Below are positions 50,870 through 62,644 of a stretch of 64,000 bases of DNA, one piece after another. Source of the stretch: Plantago ovata (lineage: Eukaryota; Streptophyta; Magnoliopsida; Lamiales; Plantaginaceae); the NCBI GenBank assembly GCA_028274465.1, contig CM051456.1:101407348-101471347 (forward strand), given 5' to 3'. The notes beneath the pieces are model-generated. The model worked only from the letters and a program-made list of their open reading frames with translations. It did no database searches and was not told the DNA's origin. The position numbers and the translations under genes are program-made. Position 1 is the stretch's first letter. The number at the start of each line of letters is the position of its first letter.

Positions 50870-53733
50870 TGTAACGCCCCGTATTTTATTTTATTTACCT
50901 TAATTATTTAATTACCTGAATAATTTATTTTATTTGGTAATTATTTAATTCTTTTCCCGCGCAAACGAATTCGACTTTAGACAGTTCACGTAGAACTAAT
51001 TCGCTCCGTTCCGTTTGGATCAGCTAGCAATCTGAATTGAATGGCCCAATTCGAGTGGCCCAAATTCTACTCTGACCCAATCTTCTAAGCCCATTACCTT
51101 AACCTAATGCACCATATAAAATCCCCAAATCAAAACCCTAGTTCATTTCCTTTCCCTCATTTTTTTCTCTGGCAGCCTTAGTTTCTTCTTCTTCTCCTAT
51201 GCCGATCTCGGCCCCTGTCTCCACCCCGACTCCATCTCCTTGCCGCATCAAACCACCCTGAAATCATCCTCACTTTCATCTCACCATCCTAACTCCATCA
51301 TTCATCATCGTCGATCATCATCATCAACACCACCATGAACTACAACCGCCGCCAACCGCCGACCTGCTCTGTTTCCGCCGCCTGCTCGTGACCAGATCCG
51401 TCTGGCACCGTTCAGTCTGCTCAGCCCCGTCACCCGCCACCGTCGTCAACCAAACGGAGCCGCCTTGCTCTGTTCTGCTCCGTTCAGTTCGTGGGTCCCC
51501 TTGCCGGCCGATTCGGCTCCGTTTCTGTCTCGTTATTTTCGATAAGCATCGCGGCTCGGCTCCATTTTGTTGGTTGAATTCGGATCTCGTTGTAACTCGT
51601 TGTTCTGTGGATTTGCCGTCGTGCTCCGCCCGTTCCCCGCCGTACTCCGCCCGCGCCGCCGTGCTCCGTTCGTGCCTCGCCCGTTCTCTGCCCTGTTCCG
51701 ATTCCGGTAAGCTCGGTCCCATCTAACTATCTATATTCTCTTCGTCTCACGGCTCATTCCATCCCTTTTAATTTCCTTTTTCGATTTCATTTTGAAATCC
51801 ACCTTCTGATTCATGTTTGGGATATGAATCCCGTTTGTTTGTAGTTGTTGTTGACGTTCTATTTGGTCTCGTCTCCGATCCGGAAGGTAGCACTCTCGAT
51901 CCCAGTTTTTCTTCTACGTATTCATTTCTGTTTTGTTATTCCGACCTCTAGACCATTTTGCCCTCGCGTATAACTGGACTATTGACTTTTTTACCGAACT
52001 GGTTATGGGCTTGTTAGTATAGATCTGGTTCGATTTGGATTTGAATTGACCGTTTTACCCCTTCGTATATTCTTGACAATGTTGACCTTTTTCGAACTGA
52101 ACTAGGACAGAGAATTGAACTGGTTGATTAATTGGGACTGAATTGTTTTAAGTAAACCTTGTGGACTATTATGGGATTTCTTAAAACCTAAAGGACTTTT
52201 TGCAATTTGCTTTGATCAATGTTGACTGAGGACTATGTTGAGAGACTCTTGTGTTTTTGGGGACTGTTGTGCAAGTTGGAGAAATTGTTGGACTTGTCTG
52301 TACTTTTTGTAAACTAAAAGGACTTTTTTGCAAATATTATTCTGAGGGTAAATTGGTAATTTCATGTGCTCTGGATTGAACTGTTAAATCGGGTTTTCTT
52401 TTGAGGACTGTTTTGATATTGCTGAAAAGTGTTGTTCTGTTTTGCAATTACTGTTGAGGGCATTTCAAGTATTTTCAAAGAAAAGTTACGTTATGAAAAC
52501 TGTTGATTACTTTCTGTCTTGATTTTGAGTGACTATTTGTTTGCTAGCTTAGTTGGTTGGTGTTTGAGAGTTTAACTAAGAGGTCCCGAGTTCGAACCCC
52601 TGCTTTTGCCACTTCTTTACCGACCTTTTATTTTCCGTTCATTCGACTTCTAGAGTGTAACTAGTTACTTCCTATTTAGGTACTCCATCGTTCGATAGCT
52701 CATAAGTTCGCTGTGCGTTGAAGACTTTTGCTTTCAAGTTGAGGTGAGTGTTCACCCCTAAACTTATTTATTTGCGAAAAACTGGAAGGCTATGTGACTA
52801 TTTGTATCTATTACTATATATTCTGTTATACCGTATGCTTCCGCGTAAAAGTAACTAAGTCCTAAGTATGACTGTTTACTTATCTTTGTTTGTTGGTACT
52901 CTGTTCTGGATTAACTCTTCTGCAGGAACACTTCTCGATGTTTCGAGATCCGATTGTTATTATCTGTTGGTTCTGTATCTGTATCTGTCTGTTTCTGTAT
53001 GATCGGTCGATTAGGTCATAACTAGGTAGGCTTGGGTAGTAGAGGACTACCGGGTTTGCTTGGTTATTGCCTAGTCTAATCCCTTTTAGACGCGAGGCAG
53101 AAGTCGCTGAGGTCTATTAGGGTCGTAGGTTCTGTTTCCCCAAAGTACACGGGGGTTTCTGTTTTTGTCCGGAGTTGTATACCCTCTGGAGGGAGCTATA
53201 AGGGCTATTGGGAGTAGGAGCAATAAGGCGGGCTGCACCAACGGACTTCGACTTATCTGTTCTGTCTTTCTGTTCTATTATCTGTTCTGTTTGCTATTTT
53301 ATCTGCTGCAACGGATTTTGATTTCAAAAACTGTTTACTTTCTGTTTGATAACTTAGAACCTCACTGAGATCCTTTATCTCACGCTCTCTTTGTTTTCAA
53401 AAATTCCTTCCTTCCAGATACTACTGAGGATGCCCACGAGTAGGATGCCAGCGACTGAGAGAAGGGTCTGGGATGTCTTTGGGGATTTGTGTTTGTTTTT
53501 TTAAATAAGAAGATGAACCTTTTTACTTTCTTCGCTAGCTGTTATACCTTGACTTCTAAGTTACCGTTGGATTTTTACTTGATACCGTTATCACTGTTCT
53601 ACTTTGAATTTGTAAGCTCATTTGAGCGCCAAAACCCGTTCCTTGTTATTTATTGAAGACCGTTGCTTTTGAATTTTAAAATTTACTTTATTTCAAAAAA
53701 GATTGTTTGTTTTTAAAAACCGATACCGTTACA
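50870..53733 (+). repeat. H LTR 2 (shared, middle)
   Basis: 2864 bases, TGTAACGCC to CGTTACA, serving as 3' LTR of unit 1 and 5' LTR of unit 2. TATA box at 51115-51120 and tRNA-like sequence at 52538-52610. In its first 300 bases it agrees with LTR 3 against LTR 1 at several sites. Confidence 0.93.
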
Positions 53734-53735
53734 GT

Positions 53736-53747
53736 TGGTATCAGAGC
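53736..53747 (+). other. H primer binding site 2 (tRNA-Met)
   Basis: TGGTATCAGAGC two bases after LTR 2. Confidence 0.92.
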
Positions 53748-54587
53748 TTGAGTTCAAACTCGAGCTTGCTAGGATAGGGTCTTCTAGCCTTTGGGGTGCG
53801 TGTGAGGGTCCAAGTCGCTGGATTAGATTGAGTAGTCTTCGTTCTGTCTCTTTTAAAGTTTGGTCTTCCACATTAACTCTAAACCGTCATGTTCGTCTGT
53901 TAACTGTCCTATTGTTCTGTCTTCCGTCTTCCGAAACTGTCTTGCTGTTCATTCTGTTTAACTTCTACTAAGTTCACAAGCTTCCTATTGCTTTGTTCAT
54001 TTTCTTTAAGGCGATAATATTGTTTCTTCTAAATGCATGAGTATTTGTTTAAAAGTATGTTTATTTACTATAATGTCATTAGTTGCATGTTTTAAGGTTT
54101 AAACGCTTATTTATGCATTTGTTTTACTTATCGAAGTTCACATATGTTCTTGCTTGGTTCTGTCATACTGTAATCTATTGTTTAACCAAATTCGACATAA
54201 ATCATTGGCAGGCGGCCGACTGTTTAAGTGATTCGTGTTAACTGAGGTCAAATGATTGATCACTTTATGAGAGAACGCTTTTATTGCATGCTTAATGTTT
54301 AACAATCTCTTATGCCGCATATGAATTTGTTACCTATGCTTTATCTTTGCTTTTCAATTTATGTATGCCCTGCATGCTAGGTTAGACACACTCGAGGATT
54401 TACTTGTTGATTAGTTGCTATCATCCTATTGACCCTCTAGTTAGAATTTGACCTTTAGTAATCTTGTTTACTTGTACGCGCCTCCTGCTCGTTCACGTTA
54501 GATTGACTTAAGTTAGTGCCTTAGTTCACGTTACGCCACGCTTGAGGACGTTAATCACGTTACCGAACTTAGACTAATTGCGATAGG
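53748..54587 (+). other. H leader 2
   Basis: Near-copy of 48697-49536; no gene seen. Confidence 0.7.
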
Positions 54588-55571
54588 ATGGCTCCAAGAA
54601 ACGACACCCGCAACGACAATGACAACGACAACAACGACCACAATGCCAACAACAACAATTCTGACACTCCGAACCAAGTGGAGCAGATCATCGTAGCTTT
54701 TGGGCAACTTCAGTGAGAGCTTACGCAACGCTAGGCCGCCTCCTGCTCAGCCGGTCACAGTGTCACTACCACTAGCGATCGACCAAGCAGTCAAACGATT
54801 TGCTCGTTTCCAACCGAAGAGATTCGATGAGCACCAAATGCTCGAAAGGCCGAGTTTTGGCTTGAGAGCATGGAGAATTTGTTCTAGATCTTGCACTACC
54901 CTGGCGAAAGGAAGATTGAGTTAGAAGCTTTTCAATTTGGCAAAGAACCGCGAAATTGGTGGAGAACCGTAAACGCAAAGTGGAGACAAGACCAAGTTGA
55001 TCTCACGTGGGCGAATTTCGAGAGGGAGTTCACTGACAAGTTCGTGCCTCGTTTGGTCCGAGAAGGTAGAAGGGACGAGTTTCACAATTTGCTGCAAGGT
55101 GGAATGACCGTCGCCGAGTTCACACGACTGTTGAAGTACGTACCACACCTTCAAATTGACGAGAGGGAGAAGATACGACTTTTCGTGAAGGGTCTGAAAT
55201 CAGAGATTCGATACTGCTTGTTCGGGATCGAGATGTCAACCTACACGAAAGTTGTGAAAAGGGCCGCTGAAGTGTAGAAGGGTTTAGGAGAGCTTGAGAG
55301 CTATGAACCTCATCGATATGGAAAAAGACGTTTTGATCACATGAGTAGCAAGGATAACAAGGATCGTCCGTTTCCATCCAAGTATCCTCGAAATTAGCGG
55401 CAATGTCGACCTCGTCAACTCGTTGATAATACTGGAGAGTTAACTAGGATAAATCGCAACTTCTGCGGAGGAGCAACTCATGAGAAGGAGAACTACTGGA
55501 GGAAAAGGGTGTTGTTTGGCTTGTGGCAGCAAGAAGCATAAAATTAGTGCTTGTCCGAGACGCAACTCTCT
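54588..55571 (+). pseudogene. gag: H gag, copy 2 (broken)
   Basis: Near-identical to copy 1: ATG at 54588, the same stop after FGQLQ and the same later stops. The open block of 128 codons to 55277 (FGKEPRNWWRTVNAKWRQ, VPRLVREGRRDEF) has five or so residue changes. The knuckle remnant is near 55517-55561. Identical inactivating stops in both copies mean the damage predates the duplication, or both units descend from one defective master moved in trans. Confidence 0.85.
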
Positions 55572-55908
55572 AGCTGAAGAAGGAAACTCTGGAGGCATGA
55601 CATTTACGAGCCAAGGAAGTGGTGCCAAGAGCTTATAGTATGACCGGACATGAGACTTCCTCGACAAGTGTGGCTAAAGGATAGATTCACTTGAGGGTTA
55701 AGCTATCGACTTTTTATCGGGGATTTATGGTTCGAATGGTTTGGTTGAAGAGGCAAGTTTTGACTCCTTTAGGTTAGTTACGACTTCTCTTAACCTTTGA
55801 ATTGCGAACTTGTTCTTCCATCCGGCGTTTGAAGTTGAAGGCTTTCGTTTCTCCGTTCCACGTTCCTTAGTTTCGCATTAGTTAAGTTTCGAGGACGAAA
55901 CTTCTTTT

Positions 55909-55921
55909 AAGGGGGGAAGAG
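55909..55921 (+). other. H polypurine tract 2
   Basis: AAGGGGGGAAGAG abutting LTR 3; 55572-55908 holds no recognisable gene. Confidence 0.88.
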
Positions 55922-57945
55922 TGTAACGCCCCGTATTTTATTTTATTTACCTTAATTATTTAATTACCTGAATAATTTATTTTATTTGGTAATTATTTAA
56001 TTATTTTCCCGCGCAAACGAATTCGACTTTAGACAGTTCACGTAGAACTAATTCGCTCCGTTCCGTTTGGATCAGCTAGCAATCTGAATTGAATGGCCCA
56101 ATTCGAGTGGCCCAAATTCTACTCTGACCCAATCTTCTAAGCCCATTACCTTAACCTAATGCACCATATAAAATCCCCAAATCAAAACCCTAGTTCATTT
56201 CCTTTCCCTCATTTTTTTCTCTGGCAGCCTTAGTTTCTTCTTCTTCTCCTATGCCGATCTCGGCCCCTGTCTCCACACCGACTCCATCTCCTTTACGCAT
56301 CAAACCACCCTGAAATCATCCTCACCTTCATCTCACCATCCTAACTCCATCATTCATCATCGTCGATCATCATCATCAACACCACCGTGAACTACAACCG
56401 CCGCCAGCCGCCGACCTGCTCTGTTTCCGCCGCCTGCTCGTGACCAGATCCGTCTGGCACCGTTCAGTCTGCTCAGCCCCGTAACCCGCCACCGTCGTCA
56501 ACCAAACGGAGCCGCCTTGCTCTGTTCTGCTCCGTTCAGTTCGTGGGTCCCCTTGCCGGCCGATTCTGCTCCGTTTCTGTCTCGTTATTTCCGGTAAGCA
56601 TCGCGGCTCGCCTCCATTTTGTTGGTTGAATTCGGATCTCGTTGTAACTCGTTGTTCTGTGGATTTGCAGTCATGCTCCGCCCGTTCGCCGCCGTGCTCC
56701 GTTCGTGCCTCGCCCGTTCTCTGCCCTGTTCCGATTCCGGTAAGCTCGGTCCCATCTAAATATCTATATTCTCTTCGTCTCACGGCTCATTCCATCCCTT
56801 TTAATTTCCTTTTTCGATTTCATTTTGAAATCCACCTTCTGATTCATGTTTGGGATATGAATCCCGTTTGTTTGTAGTTGTTGACGTTCTATTTGGTCTC
56901 GTCTCCGATCCGGAAGGTAGCACTCTCGATCCTAGTTTTTCTTCTACGTATTCATTTCTGTTTTGTTATTCCGACCTCTAGACCATTTTTCCCTCGCGTA
57001 TAACTGGACTATTGACTTTTTTACCGAACTGGTTATGGGCTTGTTAGTATAGATCTGGTTCGATTTGGATTTGAATTGACCGTTTTACCCCTTCGTATAT
57101 TCTGGACAATGTTGACCTTTTTCGAACTGAACCAGGACTGAGAATTGAACTGGTTGATTAATTGGGACTGAATTGTTTTAAGTAAACCTTGTGGACTATT
57201 ATGGGATTTCTTAAAACCTAAAGGACCTTTTTGCAATTTGCTTTGATCAATGTTGACTGAGGACTATGTTGAGAGAGTCTTGTGTTTTTGGGGACTGTTG
57301 TGCAAGTTGGAGAAACTGTTGGACTTGTCTGTACTTTTTGTAAACTAAAAGGACTTTTTTGCAAATATTATTCTGAGGGTAAATTGGTAATTTCATGTGC
57401 TCTGGATTGAACTGTTAAATCGGGTTTTCTTTTGAGGACTGTTTTGATATTGCTGAAAAGTGTTGTTCTGTTTTGCAATTACTGTTGAGGGCATTTCAAG
57501 TATTTTCAAAGAAAAGTTACGTTATGAAAACTGTTGATTACTTTCTGTCTTGATTTTGAGTGACTATTTGTTTGCTAGCTTAGTTGGTTGGTGTTTGAGA
57601 GTTTAACTAAGAGGTCCCGAGTTCGAACCCCTACTTTTGCCACTTCTTTACCGACCTTTTATTTTACGTTCATTCGACTTCTAGAGTGTAACTAGTTACT
57701 TCCTATTTAGGTACTCCGTCGTTCGATAGCTCATAAGTTCGCTGTGCGTTGAAGACTTTTGCTTTCAAGTTGAGGTGAGTGTTCACCCCTAAACTTATCT
57801 ATTTGCGAAAAACTGGAAGGCTATGTGACTATTTGTATCTATTACTATATATTCTGTTATACCGTATGCTTCCGCGTAAAAGTAACTAAGTCCTAAGTAT
57901 GGCTGTTTACTTATCTTTGTTTGTTGCTACTCTGTTCTGGATTAA
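55922..57945 (+). repeat. H LTR 3, interrupted
   Basis: Matches the first 2 kb of LTRs 1 and 2, with a short internal deletion near 56690 that removes a CGCCCGCGCCG-type block. It stops at CTGGATTAA where F begins; the other LTRs continue CTCTTCTGCAGG. ATTAA (57941-57945) is the likely left target duplication. TATA at 56167-56172, tRNA-like sequence at 57579-57651. Confidence 0.92.
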
Positions 57946-59217
57946 TGATGAATGTTGTCAGGGTTCAATCAAATAACATTTGTTATTTAGCCAAAGACAA
58001 TCCACAACTACAACGAAAACCGTAGTGTAGCAGTAGAATGACTCGAGTGTCGTTCTCTCAGGACTATAACTAGCTTTATCTATTTAACAAGAAAATATAA
58101 AACAGCAAATAAAAAGCAATAGGGGGTTTTCAAGCAGATAATGGAGGTTGGTGATAGTATGGTCATTCTTAACATAATGGGTCGATAATCATGCATAAAT
58201 TCCTCGGTCTTGCATAGAGATCTTTGAATGAATCTTGGGTCCTGTTGTAAGTATTGTGCACTACGAAGATAATATGGGTCTGACCTGTCAACAACTAACG
58301 TCCTATTGTGTTCCGTAATCATTCAACACTACGAAGATAATTAAGTCTGATTGGCCGACAAGTGTCCTAGTGTGCATAATGATCAATACAACATACGAGA
58401 ATTTTGGTGTTCAACTCATCAACGAAATAAAGCAATGACACGGAGTATAATGCGCGATATAGCCATTAGCATGATTATCTTCCCTCGCTAAGAATTCACA
58501 TACTACCACCAACGATAAATTTAGCTACTCATAATGTGCATGCAATCAATAGCAATCATAGAAGAAAACATATTGAAAGAATATATAAAATAAGTAGATA
58601 AAAGTTGTAAGATACAAAGTTACCGAAGGTTGTCAATATCCGGATGATTGTGATCCTACGCGCTCCAATCTGCTATGAAAAAGTATCCCCTAAGCTACGG
58701 AACTCCCAGGACAGGCCCCGGGAAGTTCCTACCTAAAACTATAGAGAGAGGTGAGAAAGAAGGCTTGGAAAGATATGAATTTCGGAGAGAAAACTCGCAA
58801 CTATATATAGGCCCGAAAATACTCTGGGGCGGTTCACCCGAGCCATGGGGCGGTTCGCCCCCCAGTTTTTCGCGGAATTTCCGCGTTTTTCGACGCGGAT
58901 TTGGATTTCTTCACCTTTTCGGACTCGGTTTCAGACTTCTAATGGCCTTCTATCCTCCAGATTCGGCCCGTAGACTCCAAATCCTATCCGGAAACCTTCA
59001 GATACTCCAAATAGGCTTCTGGAACACCAATTCCTTGTAGACTTCAATATAATTGCCCGTAAATCTCCGAATTTCAACCAAAACCTGTAAAATAAAATCT
59101 AAAGGGAAACGTGACACTATTCTAATAAAATGTACTAAAATACAGATAAATTAACATAGAGGATAGCTAAAATAGGTGAAAAAGACTCGAATGAAAGTGT
59201 AAAATACACATTCATCA
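57946..59217 (-). repeat. F 3' LTR
   Basis: 1272 bases from TGATGAATG to TTCATCA, clearly related to but diverged from the D LTR. TATA-like CTATATATAG at 58801-58810, and a hairpin GGGGCG-GTT-CGCCCC at 58847-58861 with a degraded partner near 58826. Confidence 0.9.
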
Positions 59218-61276
59218 AACTCCCCAAACCGAACCTTTGCTTGTCCTCAAGCAACTAAGCTAGACTCTAATACAAAAATCATGCAAGACTAAAAAAATGG
59301 GGTTTTCATGCCAAATAAAATGAACTAAATTACTGAATCTACCAAATAACATATGAACAAAAACCATATAAATCAAAGCATGAATATAGGTTGAAGAATA
59401 CCTCGATTGACTTATACACATCCACATAAGCACTTATGTCAAGACAAGATAGTCTCTCGTAACATTCTCTACCTGGACCTAGTCAGTGACGACGTAATGA
59501 TGCATGCTAAGATACGAATGGTTGCCCCGTGCCTATGAAACTGAGGACTTACTGCTGTTCCACCATGTTAAGACTTTCCCTCAAAAGAGGTCGAACCAGT
59601 ACTGGCTCTCATCAAACGAAGGAGGGTTCCCTATAAAAGATAACACTCCCCTATTCTCCCCATCTCTCAAGTAAAGTCTTAAGCTATTCACCACTTCCTG
59701 AATGGCAGGACGAGGGTGGTCTAGAACAGATGACACTTAAGACGGAAAAAATAGAAAAATACAATTACGAACAATACGAAAAATGGAAAAGACTCAAACT
59801 TTGCTAAACTGCTATTTGGCTTTATTTTTTGGACCCTTCTTTGCTTTTTTTTTGGGGTCTTCTCTTTTTTCTTTTTTTTTCTTTCCAGTTTCTTTTTTTC
59901 TTTTTCTTTTTTTCTTCTGGAATTTTTCTTTCTTTTTTTTTCGATTTTTTCTAGCCAGCAGTAGCATAACAAAAAGAGAAACAAAAGACTCACACGACTT
60001 CCCCAAACCTATTCGAAAGAATAGGTTAGAGTACAAAATTCACGGAAAAGGAAAAATAAACTCACGATACGAAAAAATGAAAAACAGAAACAAGTCTATG
60101 ATGGTGTAACCCCCTCCCCAAACCTATTCGGAAGAATAGGTTATAAACAAAGGATCACACAACCTCACACTACCTCCTTCCTAGGCATTTAGCAACCTCA
60201 AAGCATGGTGAAGACTTGTTGCCTCTTAGGTACATAATTACTCGGGAAAACAACCATAAGACCCTAACATGCATCATCCTATTATAAAGGCCTTCGTGAA
60301 CCACAGTAGAGAAAACACCACTAAGTGATGTCGAGACTACCTAGCTCAACTAAGTGCAATACATAAATGTGACAAGCCAAGCGAGAAAGACCTCAAACTA
60401 ATTCATAGAGATGAAGCATACGATTAATGGCATAGCTAGTTGATTTACCCAATAAAAAAGTTCAAAAAATTCGGCAATAAACTCCATATAAAACATGCAA
60501 AACTATCCTGGGATGAATGTAGTGAATGCAACCTAAAAAATCTAAGAAAGCAGTAAACGTGCAAATGCAAATGCAGACAAATAGAGCATGCGAGGTACTA
60601 TACTCATCCTACCAAATCCAAGCTCCAAACTAACAGCATCAGATCACTTAAATCCCATCCCCCCTAATGAAATTAACGCTAGTCCCTAGCAGTAAGAAAA
60701 TGAGGAAATAAGATGTGATACTAGATGTTACCCCACGGTTTGGCCTCGGTCGGCTGAGTATGCTGCTCTTGAGTTATTGGGCCTCTTTTGGGAGCTTCAT
60801 ATATGATCATCGGGACTTGTCGTAGTGGCAGTAGTTCCATCAAAAGATTGGACAGGACCGACTCAACCATCTGTATCATCATCGTCCCTCTTGTCTTCAT
60901 TGTCACTACTGTCACGCACATCGTCACTAGTAAAGTTGTAGTGGCAGGTTGAATTCTCCAGATTAACCGCCGCTGTTATGGAATTCTCCATCCTGTAGTC
61001 CTCCAATAGGATGTGAACTGTTGAAGGGGAAAGGGCAGTGGTATCAGGACCTCCCCCTCCAACGGTTCACTCCACGAGAAGGTTTCAGTTAGCTGTTCGG
61101 ATACTCAGAAGTCTTCTACCTTTTTCTCCAATTTTGTCCACATCCTCTACAGTTGATGCTCCCAATATCAATGTTATGCTCCTTTTAGAGGCAGGCAAGG
61201 GGCACCCCAACAAGGTGCTGGGTACCCATGTCATTACGTTTTGGAACCAAGCTAGCGCTTCGGAAGCAACTTCGGA
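59218..61276. other. F 3' non-coding region with PPT and hairpin modules
   Basis: PPT at 59218-59229, hairpin TTGCTTG-TCCT-CAAGCAA at 59237-59254, a purine-rich (minus strand) tract at 59820-59945. CCCCAAACCTATTC hairpins occur at 60001-60027 (GAAA loop) and 60116-60142 (GGAA loop). Parallel to E and D. No supported ORF. Confidence 0.75.
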
Positions 61277-61549
61277 CTAAAGATCGAATCCGTCGTGGCA
61301 AGACTGTCCCGGTGCCTTCTTATTCACTTGAACTCTGCAGTCCTCGTGATGGAGTGCTGGCATAATAGTGGTTTCTGACCCTTCGGTGGTGCATGAATAG
61401 GCATAGGAGTCCTTACTCCAGGTGTATTCTAACTCCTCCTTTTGGATAATCCACGATGTTGTTGCCAAACCCCTCGGCTCGAACGCACATCTAGCGAGAT
61501 CACCTTCCTTGACATGGTTCTTCACAGCAATCATACGGGAATACTCCAT
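61277..61549 (-). pseudogene. F small ORF, shortened counterpart of the D small ORF
   Basis: 90 codons from MEYSRMIAVKNHVKEG. It shares RCAFEPRGLATTSWIIQ and EELEYTWSKDSYAYSCTTEG with D but lacks the block YWREINYN and ends earlier. An acceptor-like CTGTTTGTAG lies just upstream near 61567. Function unknown; D and F differences are spread over all codon positions by eye, so selection cannot be judged. Confidence 0.3.
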
Positions 61550-62644
61550 ACCCCTTAGTATGGTACCTACAAACAGCGATTAGCACCTCGTATGACTCAA
61601 AACAGACTCAAATATATGCTAGTGTAAAAGCGAGACACACAAGTGATAAATTCATCAATCGAACTCCCCAAACCGCAATGTCTAGCCTAGCTACTTCATC
61701 ATGCAACATATCAACGTAACTACTACATGCAATACATCACATCATGCTCCTTCTAGACAACCAATAACCTTGATAACAAGGTTTCAATTCATACCATAGC
61801 AGCGCAAAAAATTCAACAGCATAAATCCTCATTCTCAACTAATAAGCATTCTATCGTCAAATCCACCAACATTACACCAATAAACATATCCATATGCTAT
61901 AAATCAAAGATAAAGACATAATGCATAACAAGATATATCATCTAATAGCAAAATACCCAAATCAACAATTCAAGCAAAATTGAGCATGCAATTGATAGTA
62001 AATAACATGTCTAATCACATAAACAACATACCCATGCATCAAACAAGCATAATTGAAGCTCAAATTAGAAAATCCCCAAATTCGAAAATTAGGGTTCTTA
62101 AAGATGATACCTCAAATCTGCAAATCTAACGAATTAGGATGAAATCTGATCGGTTAGGGTGATAGATCATGTAATAGGCTTCGAAACAAGCTAAAGAACA
62201 CTCAATTTGGTCAAGAAACGAAGAAGTTATGAAGATTTAGAAGTAAAATCGCACTTTTCGGGTTATTTGGGAGTAAGGATGAAGAAGAATGAAGAAAATA
62301 TGATTTTGGGGTTGAAAACCGCGTTTTTAAGATCTGGGACTGTGGGGCGGTTCGCCTCCCAAGTGGGGCGGTTCGCCCCGTGCTCCCCAATGCGGGGAGA
62401 CTGGTCCCGATGTCAGAAAATGCGGTTTTAATCCCGAAACTAATTTTTTTCAAAAAACCACTCGAAAAATCTCACTCAAACAAAAGCATATACGACACAC
62501 ACATGAACAAATTCGCATATGAGAAGCAAATAGTTCAAGAATGAAATGCATGCAGAAAAGCAGTAAAGAAAGCGATAAAAAATTCCGGGTTGCCTCCCGG
62601 ATAGCGTCATTGTTTTAAGTCTTTGACTCGACTCCTGTCTGCGC
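61550..62644 (-). promoter_or_regulatory. F spacer with LTR-like hairpins and putative leader intron
   Basis: No ORF. Hairpin GGGGCG-GTT-CGCCCC at 62365-62379, a degraded partner at 62343-62357 and CTCCCC-AATGC-GGGGAG at about 62383-62399. Donor-like TTGAG|GTATCA near 62110 on the minus strand. Same arrangement as D and E. Confidence 0.4.

Larger units (their letters stand above)
45830..57945 (+). mobile_element. H, gag-only gypsy (chromovirus-like) unit in a three-LTR tandem array
   Basis: LTR 45830-48682, internal 48683-50869, LTR 50870-53733, internal 53734-55921, LTR 55922-57945 (cut by F). Period is 5040-5052 bases. The LTR start TGTAACGCCCCGTATTTT and tRNA-Met PBS resemble Del/Tekay-type chromoviruses. 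Each internal region has only a broken gag. Shared LTRs between two internals are the hallmark of recombination between LTRs. The right end is outside the window. Confidence 0.9.
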
